A DNA stretch of 64,000 bases, taken from contig JAURGK010000002.1 of NCBI GenBank assembly GCA_030833845.1, positions 91,273 through 155,272 of the forward strand. The letters are read 5' to 3'. The DNA is from Crocinitomicaceae bacterium (GTDB lineage: Bacteria; Bacteroidota; Bacteroidia; Flavobacteriales_D; Crocinitomicaceae). The notes below the pieces were generated by a model, which saw only the letters and a list, made by a program, of their open reading frames with translations, was not told where the DNA came from and searched no databases. The translations under genes were made by a program, and so were the position numbers. Position 1 is the stretch's first letter. Each line of letters opens with the position of its first letter. Positions 42,662 through 50,828 of the stretch are shown piece after piece.

Positions 42662-42687
42662 AAAGCCAGCTCAAACGCTGGCTTTTT
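42662..42687 (+). terminator. intrinsic terminator after tRNA-Ser
   Basis: AAAGCCAGC-TCAAAC-GCTGGCTTT makes a 9-bp stem followed by further T, 13 nt after the tRNA. Between here and the XRE module (42688-42806) I see no further gene. Confidence 0.85.
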
Positions 42688-42806
42688 CTGTTTTAAGGCA
42701 GATGTATTTTCAAATGATCTTAAGGTGGGCCCAAAAAAGAAATCTTATATGAGTATGAATATCAATTCTGAAAAACCCAACTTAACATCAATTTCTTTCA
42801 GATAAA

Positions 42807-42838
42807 TTTGTTAAAATGTAAAGTATACATTACATTTG
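42807..42838 (+). promoter_or_regulatory. promoter of the membrane protein/XRE operon
   Basis: TTTG (42807-42810), 20 nt, then TACATTTG (42831-42838): an excellent Bacteroidota promoter. It predicts a leader of about 14 nt. Confidence 0.8.
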
Positions 42839-42855
42839 TAAAATAAACTTTACAT
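42816..42855 (+). promoter_or_regulatory. probable autoregulatory operator of the XRE module
   Basis: ATGTAAAGT at 42816-42824 and its perfect complement ACTTTACAT at 42847-42855 bracket the -7 box and the transcription start. The first half-site is also part of a near-palindrome ATGTAAAGTATACATTACAT (42816-42835, two mismatched positions). Placement over the promoter suggests repression by the downstream HTH protein. Confidence 0.6.
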
Positions 42856-42856
42856 T

Positions 42857-43264
42857 ATGAGCAATAATAAATTTACTTTAAAACAGAAATCCAATTTGAA
42901 AATCCTAGCTTATTGGACCTTAGCCTGGACATCATCGCAAGCATTGGTTACCTTTGGAAGCAAGCTGATTTGGCCTGAATCTAAAGTAATTATTATTCTT
43001 TCAATCCTTTTGAATATAGGATTAGGCATTGGCCTCATTTTAGCAAACAGGAAGTATTTAGTTGATGGAGATGAACTAGAAAAGAAGATTGCGATAGAGT
43101 CTATGTCTCTAGCACTTGGCTTAAGTATTGTGGTAGGTTTGGCCTACTCTTCTGCAGATCAAGCTAACCTAATTCCCTTTCATGCTGAAATTTCGCATCT
43201 AGTCATTTTCACTGGAATAAGTATTTTAGTATCAATAGGAATTTGCAGAAAGAAATATTTATGA
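42857..43264 (+). CDS. small membrane protein, XRE-linked
   Basis: This 135-aa protein has about four hydrophobic segments (LAYWTLAWTSSQALVTFGSK, VIIILSILLNIGLGIGLILA, SMSLALGLSIVVGLAYSS, LVIFTGISILVSIGICRKKY). I do not recognise a named family, but small 4-helix proteins encoded just before a short XRE regulator are frequent in Bacteria. Its TGA overlaps the start of the HTH gene (ATGA). Probably the two form one autoregulated unit. Confidence 0.8.
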   Translation: MSNNKFTLKQKSNLKILAYWTLAWTSSQALVTFGSKLIWPESKVIIILSILLNIGLGIGLILANRKYLVDGDELEKKIAIESMSLALGLSIVVGLAYSSADQANLIPFHAEISHLVIFTGISILVSIGICRKKYL

Positions 43265-43455
43265 AAAATATTATCAGAGAGATTCGAATGGAAAAAGGAC
43301 TACGGCAAGAGGATCTTGGGGAGCAAATTGGAGTAAGTCGGCAAACAATAAATGCCATTGAAAAAGGGAAATTTGATCCTAGTTTGTCTACTGCTTTTAA
43401 GCTATCTAGGACGCTCGAGTTAAAAATTGAAGACATATTTCAATTTGATGAATAG
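43261..43455 (+). CDS. XRE family HTH regulator, 64 aa
   Basis: I use the ATG in the ATGA overlap (MKNIIREIRMEKGLRQEDLG), not the track's start six codons earlier. The whole protein is a single Cro/CI-type HTH: LRQEDLGEQIGVSRQTINAI is the helix-turn-helix, followed by EKGKFDPSLSTAFKLSRTLE. This type, often called YozG-like, controls small operons. It is translationally coupled to the membrane-protein gene, and the palindromes over the promoter upstream are the probable binding site. Confidence 0.93.
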   Translation: MKNIIREIRMEKGLRQEDLGEQIGVSRQTINAIEKGKFDPSLSTAFKLSRTLELKIEDIFQFDE

Positions 43456-43515
43456 GCCAAATATATATGCCATTTGAATGCAAATTCCATAAAACGATAC
43501 AATTAATAACGCGAA

Positions 43516-44082
43516 ATGACAAAGAATCAGAAGTTTATTATTACCATTACTTGGGTACTCCTCTCAAGAATTTATGATGCCTATTGCACCTATATGCTTA
43601 CCCCAGACTTAAGCAAGGAAGCCAACCCCCTAGTCTCTTTTGGTGGTATTTCTTCATGGACAACATTAATTGTCATATTGAGTCTTCTGACTATCTATAC
43701 ACTGTATGCTTACTATGTCAGTTTGTATAAACCCATGAACTTAATACCAAAAGAAGAAGGGTATTCGTTCGGCGATTTTGTAGCTTTTGTGTATTTGGGA
43801 CAAAAAGATAGCTGGACCTCAGTACTTTATAAATTCCCAAGAAGCTTTAAAAGAGCAACCCATTATTTCGGACATGTACTTAGCAAGGGCCTTGTGTTTG
43901 CCGGGGTGGTTTCCTCTATCATGTGGTTATTAATCAACAATACTGAGTTTTATAAATCAATACACAGCGCTGCATTGATTTACGCCATATTGATATGCGG
44001 CACCTTGATCATTGTGTATCGTTGGAATAAAAAGCTCTACAAGCAATATCTTGTTGGTAATAGAAACAATTCAAATAACTGA
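43516..44082 (+). CDS. hypothetical membrane protein, 188 aa
   Basis: Unrecognised protein with about four membrane helices (IITITWVLLSRIYDAYCTYM, TTLIVILSLLTIYTLYAYYV, GLVFAGVVSSIMWLLINN, AALIYAILICGTLIIVYRWN) and a cytosolic loop of about 45 aa between the second and third. It follows the XRE module by 60 bp and may or may not share its transcript. The C-terminal tail is Asn-rich. No domain assignment is possible from the pattern. Confidence 0.65.
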   Translation: MTKNQKFIITITWVLLSRIYDAYCTYMLTPDLSKEANPLVSFGGISSWTTLIVILSLLTIYTLYAYYVSLYKPMNLIPKEEGYSFGDFVAFVYLGQKDSWTSVLYKFPRSFKRATHYFGHVLSKGLVFAGVVSSIMWLLINNTEFYKSIHSAALIYAILICGTLIIVYRWNKKLYKQYLVGNRNNSNN

Positions 44083-44151
44083 GTTTTATAAAGCAGGGCG
44101 TAATCAACTAAGTTGTGGGATGCTGTTTCTTTACGGGCATGTTCCTGTTGT

Positions 44152-44451
44152 CTATGAAATACTGATGCTAGGGTTGGAATCACTGTAATATAAAATCAAT
44201 TCAAAGGGTGCTTCAAGTGGAATCATCCAATGCGCTGCTCCGGGTGGAATATGGCACCACTCCCCTTTTTGAACCTTTACTTTTTGGTCGTCAATCACTA
44301 TGGTGCCGATTCCGGCCGTTACATAGCAGTTTTCCCATGTTTGATGGGTGTGTGCACGGCCCTCACGTTCAAAAATCAAATGCTCCCAAAGGATTTTCCC
44401 GTGTTCATCTTTAATAGTGAGCATAGACCCAAAGGAAGTAGATTTTCTCAT
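44152..44451 (-). CDS. cupin-domain protein, 99 aa
   Basis: This small single-domain cupin has a conserved His-rich turn REGRAHTHQTWENCYVTAGI (HxHxxxxE-like, metal ligands) and the second motif GEWCHIPPGAAHWMIPLEAP (G-x5-P-x4-H). Cupins of this size are metal-dependent dioxygenases, isomerases or sugar-binding proteins; I cannot tell which. It is the last gene of the minus-strand cluster after PAP2. Confidence 0.85.
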   Translation of the reverse strand: MRKSTSFGSMLTIKDEHGKILWEHLIFEREGRAHTHQTWENCYVTAGIGTIVIDDQKVKVQKGEWCHIPPGAAHWMIPLEAPFELILYYSDSNPSISIS

Positions 44452-44457
44452 TATAAA

Positions 44458-45042
44458 TTATTTGACTAGTTTCTCATTCAAGACCTTGCACAACCATGCA
44501 CTTCCAGCTCCTATAATGGCTCCCGCCAATACATCTGTGGGGTAATGCACCCCTAAATGCATTCTTGAATAAGCAGCTGCGCTGGCCCAAACATAAGCTG
44601 GGGCAATTACATACCATTTTGGAAAAGCTATGCTTAATGAAGTTGCTGTTGCAAAAGCTTCAGAGGTATGCCCCGATGGGAATGACGGGCTGCCTGCGGC
44701 TGAGAGTTTTTGAATATCCGGATAGGTCACAAAAGGGCGATCCCGATCAATGGTATACTTTAAGGTTGTAGTAATAAGGGCAGAGCTCAATAGGGTTGCT
44801 CCAATATAATACCCCTTGTTTTTTAGGGTTTGGTCATGTTCAATGAGTCCAATTGAAGTGACTAGTAAAGGGGTTCCAATACCAAGAGGCCCCACCGAAT
44901 TTGTAATCAATTTAAAGGTTGGGTCTAGGGCTGTATTACGCTCCAGATTGATTTTTCGCAGCAGGTCGATATCAAAATTTTGTGCAAAAACAGCACTGCT
45001 TAATACTAGAATATATACAAGAGTAATAACTGCTTTTTTCAT
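44458..45042 (-). CDS. PAP2 (type 2 phosphatidic acid phosphatase) family protein
   Basis: The 194-aa protein has a signal peptide (MKKAVITLVYILVLSSAVFA) and all three PAP2 motifs: KYTIDRDRP (KxxxxxxRP), PSFPSGHTSEAFA (PSGH) and SRMHLGVHYPTDVLAG (SRxxxxxHYxxD). It dephosphorylates lipid phosphates such as undecaprenyl pyrophosphate or phosphatidic acid on the periplasmic side. Here the N-terminal segment looks like a cleavable signal. The VOC gene ends exactly where this gene starts, so they are probably co-transcribed. Confidence 0.93.
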   Translation of the reverse strand: MKKAVITLVYILVLSSAVFAQNFDIDLLRKINLERNTALDPTFKLITNSVGPLGIGTPLLVTSIGLIEHDQTLKNKGYYIGATLLSSALITTTLKYTIDRDRPFVTYPDIQKLSAAGSPSFPSGHTSEAFATATSLSIAFPKWYVIAPAYVWASAAAYSRMHLGVHYPTDVLAGAIIGAGSAWLCKVLNEKLVK

Positions 45043-45558
45043 TTAATAGGTCGTTTTCAAGCCCATATTTAGGCCCATTTTTTCGTAAACAATGTCATTG
45101 GGTTCCCAGAGTTCAATTTTGTTGCCTTCCAGATCTATAATATGCAGGAATTTTCCATATTCATATACCTCAATTGAATCCAATACCTGCACCCCATTTT
45201 TCTTGAACTGCCCAAGCAGGTATTCCAAATCTGCAACGCGGTAGTTGATCATGAAATCTTTGGTTGAAGGCCCAAAATAAGTGGTGGTTTCTTTAAACGG
45301 GCTCCATTGTAAAAATCCTTTTTGAGTGCTGTCTCCTCCACGGTAAAATTCAAAAACTGCACCATATTGATTGGTGTTCAATCCCAAATTTTCTTCATAC
45401 CATAGCCTAAGAGCCTTAGGGTCTTTACATTTAAAGAAAATGCCACCAATCCCCGTGACTTTTTTTGTTTTTTCCAAGCTTTGCTGCCGATGAATAATTT
45501 CGTTAAGGGTAAAACCAAAGGTGGTAGAAATGAGGATTAAAAAGATTGTTTTTGTCAT
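45043..45558 (-). CDS. VOC/glyoxalase superfamily protein with N-terminal signal
   Basis: This 171-aa protein has an N-terminal hydrophobic segment (MTKTIFLILISTTFGFTL) and a VOC domain: VTGIGGIFFKCKDPKALRLW, YEENLGLNTNQYGAVF, then the second half FMINYRVADLEYLLGQFKKN and FLHIIDLEGNKIELWEPND with the usual metal-ligand Glu near the end. Export of a VOC protein is less usual, since glyoxalases and dioxygenases of this fold are mostly cytosolic. The substrate is unknown. It sits between GNAT and PAP2 genes. Confidence 0.88.
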   Translation of the reverse strand: MTKTIFLILISTTFGFTLNEIIHRQQSLEKTKKVTGIGGIFFKCKDPKALRLWYEENLGLNTNQYGAVFEFYRGGDSTQKGFLQWSPFKETTTYFGPSTKDFMINYRVADLEYLLGQFKKNGVQVLDSIEVYEYGKFLHIIDLEGNKIELWEPNDIVYEKMGLNMGLKTTY

Positions 45559-45573
45559 TGGTTCTGTAATTTT

Positions 45574-46122
45574 CTATTGAAACTCTGGATTGGGAAAAAG
45601 ACTATACATATGGTCTGTGTCTACATCATCTCCAAACTGATATCGGTGCTTAATTGTTGCTTCTTTTCGAAAACCAAAAATGGCCATCAGCCGGTTAGAG
45701 GCGATGTTATCGGTAGCCACAAAGGCTTCAATTCGACGCAACTGCATTTGGTTTTTCCCAAAGGCCAAAATAGCTTCAAGTGCTTCAGTCATGTACCCTT
45801 TTTGCTTGTATTCATCGGACTTTAAACTGTAAAAAAGTTCAGCGCGTTGGTGTTGCTTAGCCCAAGAGTGGTAGCCCGCCCATCCGATGACTTGATCATT
45901 ACTTTTCAAACGCAATTGAAAAAATTGTATAGTGAGGTTGTAGGTAGAAAAACCGCCATCATAACGTGTGCACTCTAAAAGATATTCTTCGTCGTTTTGA
46001 TGCCCAAAAATGGACATAATTTCCTCTTTTTGGTAGGTCGCAAATATGGAGTCATAGCTTTCTTGATCAAAAGAAATCAAATTGAGCCGAGAGGTTGCTA
46101 ACAATGGTTGAAAAGTCTTCAC
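45574..46122 (-). CDS. GNAT family N-acetyltransferase (RimJ/RimL-like)
   Basis: This acetyltransferase has the RimJ/RimL pattern: LLATSRLNLISFDQ near the start, VIGWAGYHSWAKQHQRAELF, the acetyl-CoA-binding YKQKGYMTEALEAILAFGKN (Q/RxxGxG/A-like) and ASNRLMAIFGFRKEATIKHR. The start is uncertain: the track's ATG gives 194 aa, but TACCTTCG and 4 nt precede a GTG twelve codons downstream, which I use (182 aa). Choosing the GTG also keeps its promoter clear of mreC, which diverges from here. The target (protein or small molecule) is unknown. Confidence 0.8.
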   Translation of the reverse strand: MKTFQPLLATSRLNLISFDQESYDSIFATYQKEEIMSIFGHQNDEEYLLECTRYDGGFSTYNLTIQFFQLRLKSNDQVIGWAGYHSWAKQHQRAELFYSLKSDEYKQKGYMTEALEAILAFGKNQMQLRRIEAFVATDNIASNRLMAIFGFRKEATIKHRYQFGDDVDTDHMYSLFPNPEFQ

Positions 46123-46174
46123 AAAACGAAGGTACACATTCACTCTCAACTGAAACAAAATTGGGCAGAATTAC

Positions 46175-46182
46175 TACCTTTG
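46175..46182 (+). promoter_or_regulatory. -7 box immediately before mreC (leaderless arrangement)
   Basis: TACCTTTG is an exact TAnnTTTG, then TTTTT, then the mreC ATG. No -33 TTG at the right spacing. Confidence 0.5.
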
Positions 46183-46187
46183 TTTTT

Positions 46188-47027
46188 ATGCGCAACCTCA
46201 TCGCTTTTTTGCAACGTTTCAGGATCTTTCTTGTATTTGCTGTGTTGCAAATTTTAGCCTTGTTTTGGTATGTTACCTTCCTGAGTTTTCCGCGCAATCA
46301 GTTTCTTACCACAAACAATCAGATTGCCATTCAACTACTCGAATGGGAACACAGCATTACCAAGCATTTTAATTTAAGTGAAAACAACACTAAACTTCAA
46401 TGGGAGAATATATACTGGCGTAAAAGACAACCCCAGTTTATGTATCAATTGTCGAGAAAAAGTTTTAAAATAAACGACACACTCTTCGAACAACAATATA
46501 CTTACATTCCTGCCGAAATTATAAATTCTTCAGTAACCCGTCAAAACAATTATTTTACGATCAATATTGGAGAAGCCCAGGGCATCAAACGCGGCATGGG
46601 AGTCTTTTGCCATGAAGGGGTGGTTGGTATCATACATTATGCCAGTGCTCATTATGCCTTGGTTAAAACAGTACTTACCTCCGATATCAATATCGATGTG
46701 AATATTCACATGAAAAAAACCGACCTACCGGGCTTACTCATTTGGGACGGCAAAGATCCTCGATACGGCATCATTACAGGCATCAACAATGACCTCAAAG
46801 TGAAGCGATGGTCTAAAGTAGAAACACGAGGTGGGTCGGGCATTTTCCCTAAGGGGCTACCCGTTGGAAAAGTAAGCTACACCGAACCTATTGAAGGTCA
46901 GGCTCTTTGGAAAGTTGAAATTCGTTTTGCCGCAGACTACCGTCGCTTGCAACGTGTTTATGTGATCAAGAATCTGCATTTAGCAGAACAAACCAACTTA
47001 GAAGCACGCATCCCCACCGACGACTAA
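46188..47027 (+). CDS. mreC: rod shape-determining protein MreC
   Basis: I start at MRNLIAFLQRFRIFLVFAVL (279 aa); the track's 31 extra residues overlap the GNAT gene and the -7 box. MreC is a bitopic inner-membrane protein: one helix (LVFAVLQILALFWYVTF), a coiled-coil, then two beta-barrel domains in the periplasm (YFTINIGEAQGIKRGMGVFC, GVVGIIHYASAHYALVKTVL, VETRGGSGIFPKGLPVGKVS are typical). It links the cell-wall synthases to MreB. It is first gene of the elongasome cluster; mreB, usually upstream, is absent. Confidence 0.95.
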   Translation: MRNLIAFLQRFRIFLVFAVLQILALFWYVTFLSFPRNQFLTTNNQIAIQLLEWEHSITKHFNLSENNTKLQWENIYWRKRQPQFMYQLSRKSFKINDTLFEQQYTYIPAEIINSSVTRQNNYFTINIGEAQGIKRGMGVFCHEGVVGIIHYASAHYALVKTVLTSDINIDVNIHMKKTDLPGLLIWDGKDPRYGIITGINNDLKVKRWSKVETRGGSGIFPKGLPVGKVSYTEPIEGQALWKVEIRFAADYRRLQRVYVIKNLHLAEQTNLEARIPTDD

Positions 47028-47543
47028 ATGAATATCATATACAAACATATCATCCGCTTTCTGGTTTTTACCTTGCTGCAGGCCTTGGTCTTGAATCAAC
47101 TTAATTTGGGATTTGGCATTCACCTGATGATACAACCGCTATTTATCATGCTACTGCCCTTTGACCTAACGGTGATCGCGCTAATGGGCATTGCCTTCTT
47201 AATGGGAGCATTGATAGATATTTTTTCCAATACCTACGGACTCTATACCTCCTCCTTGGTTTTATTGGCCTACCTGAGGCCAATTGTATTTAAACTTTAT
47301 GGCCCGCGTGAAGGCTATGACCCGCTCAAAGAACCAACAGCCAATGATATGGGCGCAAGTTGGTTTTCATTGGTATTTGGCATATTGCTTGGTCTTCACA
47401 CTTTCTGGTTTTTCTTACTTGAAATTTTTGAAATAGGCCGGCTTGGGTTTATCCTACAGAAAACGATACTAAGCGGTATATTTTCCTTCTTATTTGCCTT
47501 ACTCATACAAAGTTTTATTTTGAACAATAAGCAAAAAAAATGA
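47028..47543 (+). CDS. mreD: rod shape-determining protein MreD
   Basis: This 171-aa membrane protein starts directly after the mreC stop with no gap. Its five or so hydrophobic segments (IIRFLVFTLLQALVLNQLNL, LMIQPLFIMLLPFDL, VIALMGIAFLMGALIDIFSN) and position identify it as MreD, although sequence conservation is low in this family. It is part of the elongation complex with MreC, PBP2 and RodA. Overlaps mrdA by 4 nt (ATGA). Confidence 0.9.
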   Translation: MNIIYKHIIRFLVFTLLQALVLNQLNLGFGIHLMIQPLFIMLLPFDLTVIALMGIAFLMGALIDIFSNTYGLYTSSLVLLAYLRPIVFKLYGPREGYDPLKEPTANDMGASWFSLVFGILLGLHTFWFFLLEIFEIGRLGFILQKTILSGIFSFLFALLIQSFILNNKQKK

Positions 47544-49405
47544 ACCTAGATGCCCGCCGTAATGTCATTTTGGTTTTCATTTTTTTAATGATCAGTATAT
47601 ACCTTGTCAAGTTGTTTTATATGCAGGTCATCGACGACACCTGGACACTTCGTGCCCAGGAAATTGCAGAGAAACGCAAGGTTGTATTCCCTCCAAGAGG
47701 TGTGATTTTTGACCGAAATGGAAAAAAAATCGTAACCAATCAAACTTACTTCAACCTCATGATGGTAGAAGACAGTATTGTAGATCTAGATACAGCTGAA
47801 TTCGCACAATTAATAGGCTGGAACGTAGAGCAAGTGAGAAACCGATTCAAAGAAATTGTTGACGGAGAAGGCACCTACTACAACAAAATCACAAAAAAAC
47901 GCACCCCCAATTACCAAAAAATCAGAGCCTATCCCTTCCTTAAAGAGCTTACGCTCGAGGAAATGTCTAAAATTGCACCTCACCTCACTAAATTCAAAGG
48001 ATTTCATTACGAAGCCACCAGTGCACGCAATTACCCGTACAAAAGTGCTGCCAATATTTTAGGTTATTTGTCAGAGGTTTACCGCGAAGAAATTGATGCC
48101 GATCCATTCTACAAGCCAGGCAATAACATTGGCAGGGCTGGGATTGAACGTTTCTATGAAAAAGAATTGCGGGGTGTCAAAGGAATCAAATATGTTGTTA
48201 CTTCTGCACTGAACAACGCCATTGAATCATATGCCAATGGCAAATACGATACCGTGGCGCGCCAAGCCGACCCCTTGCTTATGGGTATGGACATCGAGTT
48301 GCAAACCTATGGCGAGAAGCTCATGCAAAATAAAAAAGGTTGTATTGTAGCCATTGAGCCTGCTAGTGGTGAAATATTAAGCATGGTTTCAGCACCTTCT
48401 TATGATCCAAACTTACTTGTGGGCCGAAGAAATATTGGAATGAACTACCCAAAACTTGTCAAGGATCCAAACCTGCCTTTATTCCCGCGACCACTCCAAG
48501 CAGAGTATCCTCCGGGTTCAATTTTTAAGCTTGTACAAAGCCTCATTGCGATGCAAGAAGGGGTGATTACTGCCAATACTGGTTTTCCCTGTGATAAAGA
48601 CTTAGTTGGCTGCCACAACCACCCATCTGCACGCAATATTGCTGAGGCTATTCAATATTCATGTAATCCTTATTACTACATGGCCGTCCGTAGGTTGATT
48701 CAACAAGGTGTCAAAAGAAACACCAATGCCGATGCCGAATACGGTTTACAAAAATGGTACAAGTACATTCGTAGTTTTGGTCTGGGCGATGTGTTTGACA
48801 CCGACGTGAGTGGGCAACGCCCCGGGCTTATTCCCAACCCCGCATTTTATGACAAATGGTATGGTCATCATGCTTGGGCATTTTCAACCATACGTTCTAT
48901 TTCAATTGGGCAAGGTGAGGTGAAGTTGACTCCACTACAGATGGCCAATATAGTAGCCATTATTGCCAACAAAGGGTGGTATTACACTCCGCATTTTGTG
49001 CGGTCTATAGGCAACAATGGTTCACTTAAGACTTTTCAAAAAAAGCACTGGACCATGATCAACTACAAGCACTTTGATCCGGTGATTGAAGGGATGCGCA
49101 GGGTGGTTAATGAACCTGGTGGTACCGGTAAAATGGCACAATTATCAGATGTCTTGGTTTGTGGTAAAACAGGCACCGTCCAAAACCCACATGGAGAAGA
49201 TCACTCTGTATTTTTTGCCTTCGCTCCTATGAAAAACCCTAAAATTGCAGTTGCCGTATTTGTAGAAAATGCGGGTTGGGGTGGTACATGGGCGGCGCCG
49301 ATTGCCTCTTTGATTATTGAAAAATACCTCAAAGGAAAAGTTTCCGACCTCGATAAAGAAAAGCGAATACTTGAGGCACAAATTGCCTACAAAAAAACCA
49401 ACTAA
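47540..49405 (+). CDS. mrdA: penicillin-binding protein 2
   Basis: This 621-aa class B transpeptidase of the elongasome has an N-terminal membrane anchor (NVILVFIFLMISIYLVKLFY), a dimerisation/pedestal domain starting PPRGVIFDRNGKKIVTNQTY, and a transpeptidase domain with the three motifs: SIFK in YPPGSIFKLVQSLIAM, SCN in IQYSCNPYYY and KTGT in VCGKTGTVQNPHGEDHS. It crosslinks new peptidoglycan in side-wall growth and is the target of mecillinam in E. coli. One base overlaps rodA (TAATG). Confidence 0.96.
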   Translation: MNLDARRNVILVFIFLMISIYLVKLFYMQVIDDTWTLRAQEIAEKRKVVFPPRGVIFDRNGKKIVTNQTYFNLMMVEDSIVDLDTAEFAQLIGWNVEQVRNRFKEIVDGEGTYYNKITKKRTPNYQKIRAYPFLKELTLEEMSKIAPHLTKFKGFHYEATSARNYPYKSAANILGYLSEVYREEIDADPFYKPGNNIGRAGIERFYEKELRGVKGIKYVVTSALNNAIESYANGKYDTVARQADPLLMGMDIELQTYGEKLMQNKKGCIVAIEPASGEILSMVSAPSYDPNLLVGRRNIGMNYPKLVKDPNLPLFPRPLQAEYPPGSIFKLVQSLIAMQEGVITANTGFPCDKDLVGCHNHPSARNIAEAIQYSCNPYYYMAVRRLIQQGVKRNTNADAEYGLQKWYKYIRSFGLGDVFDTDVSGQRPGLIPNPAFYDKWYGHHAWAFSTIRSISIGQGEVKLTPLQMANIVAIIANKGWYYTPHFVRSIGNNGSLKTFQKKHWTMINYKHFDPVIEGMRRVVNEPGGTGKMAQLSDVLVCGKTGTVQNPHGEDHSVFFAFAPMKNPKIAVAVFVENAGWGGTWAAPIASLIIEKYLKGKVSDLDKEKRILEAQIAYKKTN

Positions 49406-50805
49406 TGCGCAAACAAGAAAGCCTAACTCAATACCTAGATTGGCCCTTATTTGGCGCGTTGATTATCATGTTAATCATGGGCTTGGCAACAGTTTATTCT
49501 GTCGCTTTTAACGAGGACGCACCATCGATATTCAATTTTTCTGAAAAATATGGTCGGCAGCTTTTTTGGATCCTATTTTCCTTGTTCCTTGGCTTATTGG
49601 TATTCTTAATTGATTCAGATATCTACAGGCGATTTGCCATACCCATTTATTTATCCACCTTGTTTTTATTGGTCGTGGTGCTTTTTATGCCTGCTGTGCA
49701 TGGTGCGCATGCCTGGATAGGCATTGGCTCCTTTGGTGTACAACCTGCTGAATTTGCCAAAATTTCCACTGCCCTGTTGTTAGCTAAATACATCAGCGGA
49801 CTCACAGTAAAGCAGCAAAACACACGTACAGTTCTAACAGCTAGTAGTATTTTGCTCATCCCAATGGGCCTTATTTTATTACAGCCCGATGCCGGTACCT
49901 TTGTGGTGTTTACGTCATTTTTATTTGTCATGTACCGAGAAGGGCTCACTTTTGACCCCATTCTTTTGAACATCGTCAATTCCATACCGGGGGTGCGTTA
50001 TAAAGAAACATGGGTTGGCTCTCACTTTATTCCTATTCTGTTTGCCTTATTATTTCTTAGTGTCATCACCTTACTGCTCAAGAGTGTGAGTATTGACCTT
50101 GCCATTTTTGGAACCGGCATCACTTTGAATGGTTTTTTACTGGTTTTTACTGGCTTAATCAGTATTTACTTGATTTCTTGGTTATTACTTCAGAGGTTGA
50201 CAACTCGTCGAGATCGGTCTAGGATGATGGTGGTGCTTACACTAGGGCTCGTCCTTGCAGGAAGCCTGAGCCTTGCTGTAGACAAAGGATTCGATATGTT
50301 GCGCAAACACCAAAAAGACCGCATTGAGCTGTTTTTAGGCCTCCGAGAAGATCCAAACGGTGATGACTACAATAGAAACCGAGCTATGGCCGCCGTTGGT
50401 TCAGGTGGTTTTATGGGGAAAGGTTATGGCAAAGCTTCTGTTTCGAGTGTAAGATCGAATCATGTGCCCGAAAGCGAAACAGACTTTATCTTCTGCCCTT
50501 TTGCAGAAGAATGGGGTTTTGTTGGCGTTTTGGTTTTGTTTTTCTTGTATTTTTTTATGCTATTTCGCATCATTGTGATCGCCGAAAGACAACGAGCTGC
50601 ATTTAATCGGGTCTACGCTTATTGCGTTGCAATGATCTTGTTTTATCATTTTGCCATCAATATCGGTATGAACATCGGTTTTGCGCCAGTTATTGGCATT
50701 CCATTGCCTTTTTTTAGCTACGGAGGATCTTCAATGATGTCATTTAGCGTAATGATGTTCATACTTCTCAAGCTCGATGCACAACGCAAGGATGTACTAC
50801 GATAA
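49405..50805 (+). CDS. rodA: peptidoglycan polymerase RodA
   Basis: This SEDS-family glycosyltransferase polymerises lipid II together with PBP2. At 466 aa it is longer than E. coli RodA (about 370), with an extra membrane/loop segment around residues 195-270, as in many Bacteroidota. Conserved features include HGAHAWIGIGSFGVQPAEFA, LLQPDAGTFVVF (catalytic Asp in the QPD motif), VRSNHVPESETDFIFCPFAE and GIPLPFFSYGGSSMMSF. Last gene of the mreC-mreD-mrdA-rodA operon. Confidence 0.95.
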   Translation: MRKQESLTQYLDWPLFGALIIMLIMGLATVYSVAFNEDAPSIFNFSEKYGRQLFWILFSLFLGLLVFLIDSDIYRRFAIPIYLSTLFLLVVVLFMPAVHGAHAWIGIGSFGVQPAEFAKISTALLLAKYISGLTVKQQNTRTVLTASSILLIPMGLILLQPDAGTFVVFTSFLFVMYREGLTFDPILLNIVNSIPGVRYKETWVGSHFIPILFALLFLSVITLLLKSVSIDLAIFGTGITLNGFLLVFTGLISIYLISWLLLQRLTTRRDRSRMMVVLTLGLVLAGSLSLAVDKGFDMLRKHQKDRIELFLGLREDPNGDDYNRNRAMAAVGSGGFMGKGYGKASVSSVRSNHVPESETDFIFCPFAEEWGFVGVLVLFFLYFFMLFRIIVIAERQRAAFNRVYAYCVAMILFYHFAINIGMNIGFAPVIGIPLPFFSYGGSSMMSFSVMMFILLKLDAQRKDVLR

Positions 50806-50828
50806 AAATTACTAGTTACTTTTATTCT

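Noticed and set aside
42857-43455. Membrane protein/XRE pair as a toxin-antitoxin system
   Set aside because: The XRE protein is a bare DNA-binding domain and the partner is a 4-helix membrane protein; nothing suggests a toxin, and such pairs are usual regulatory modules.
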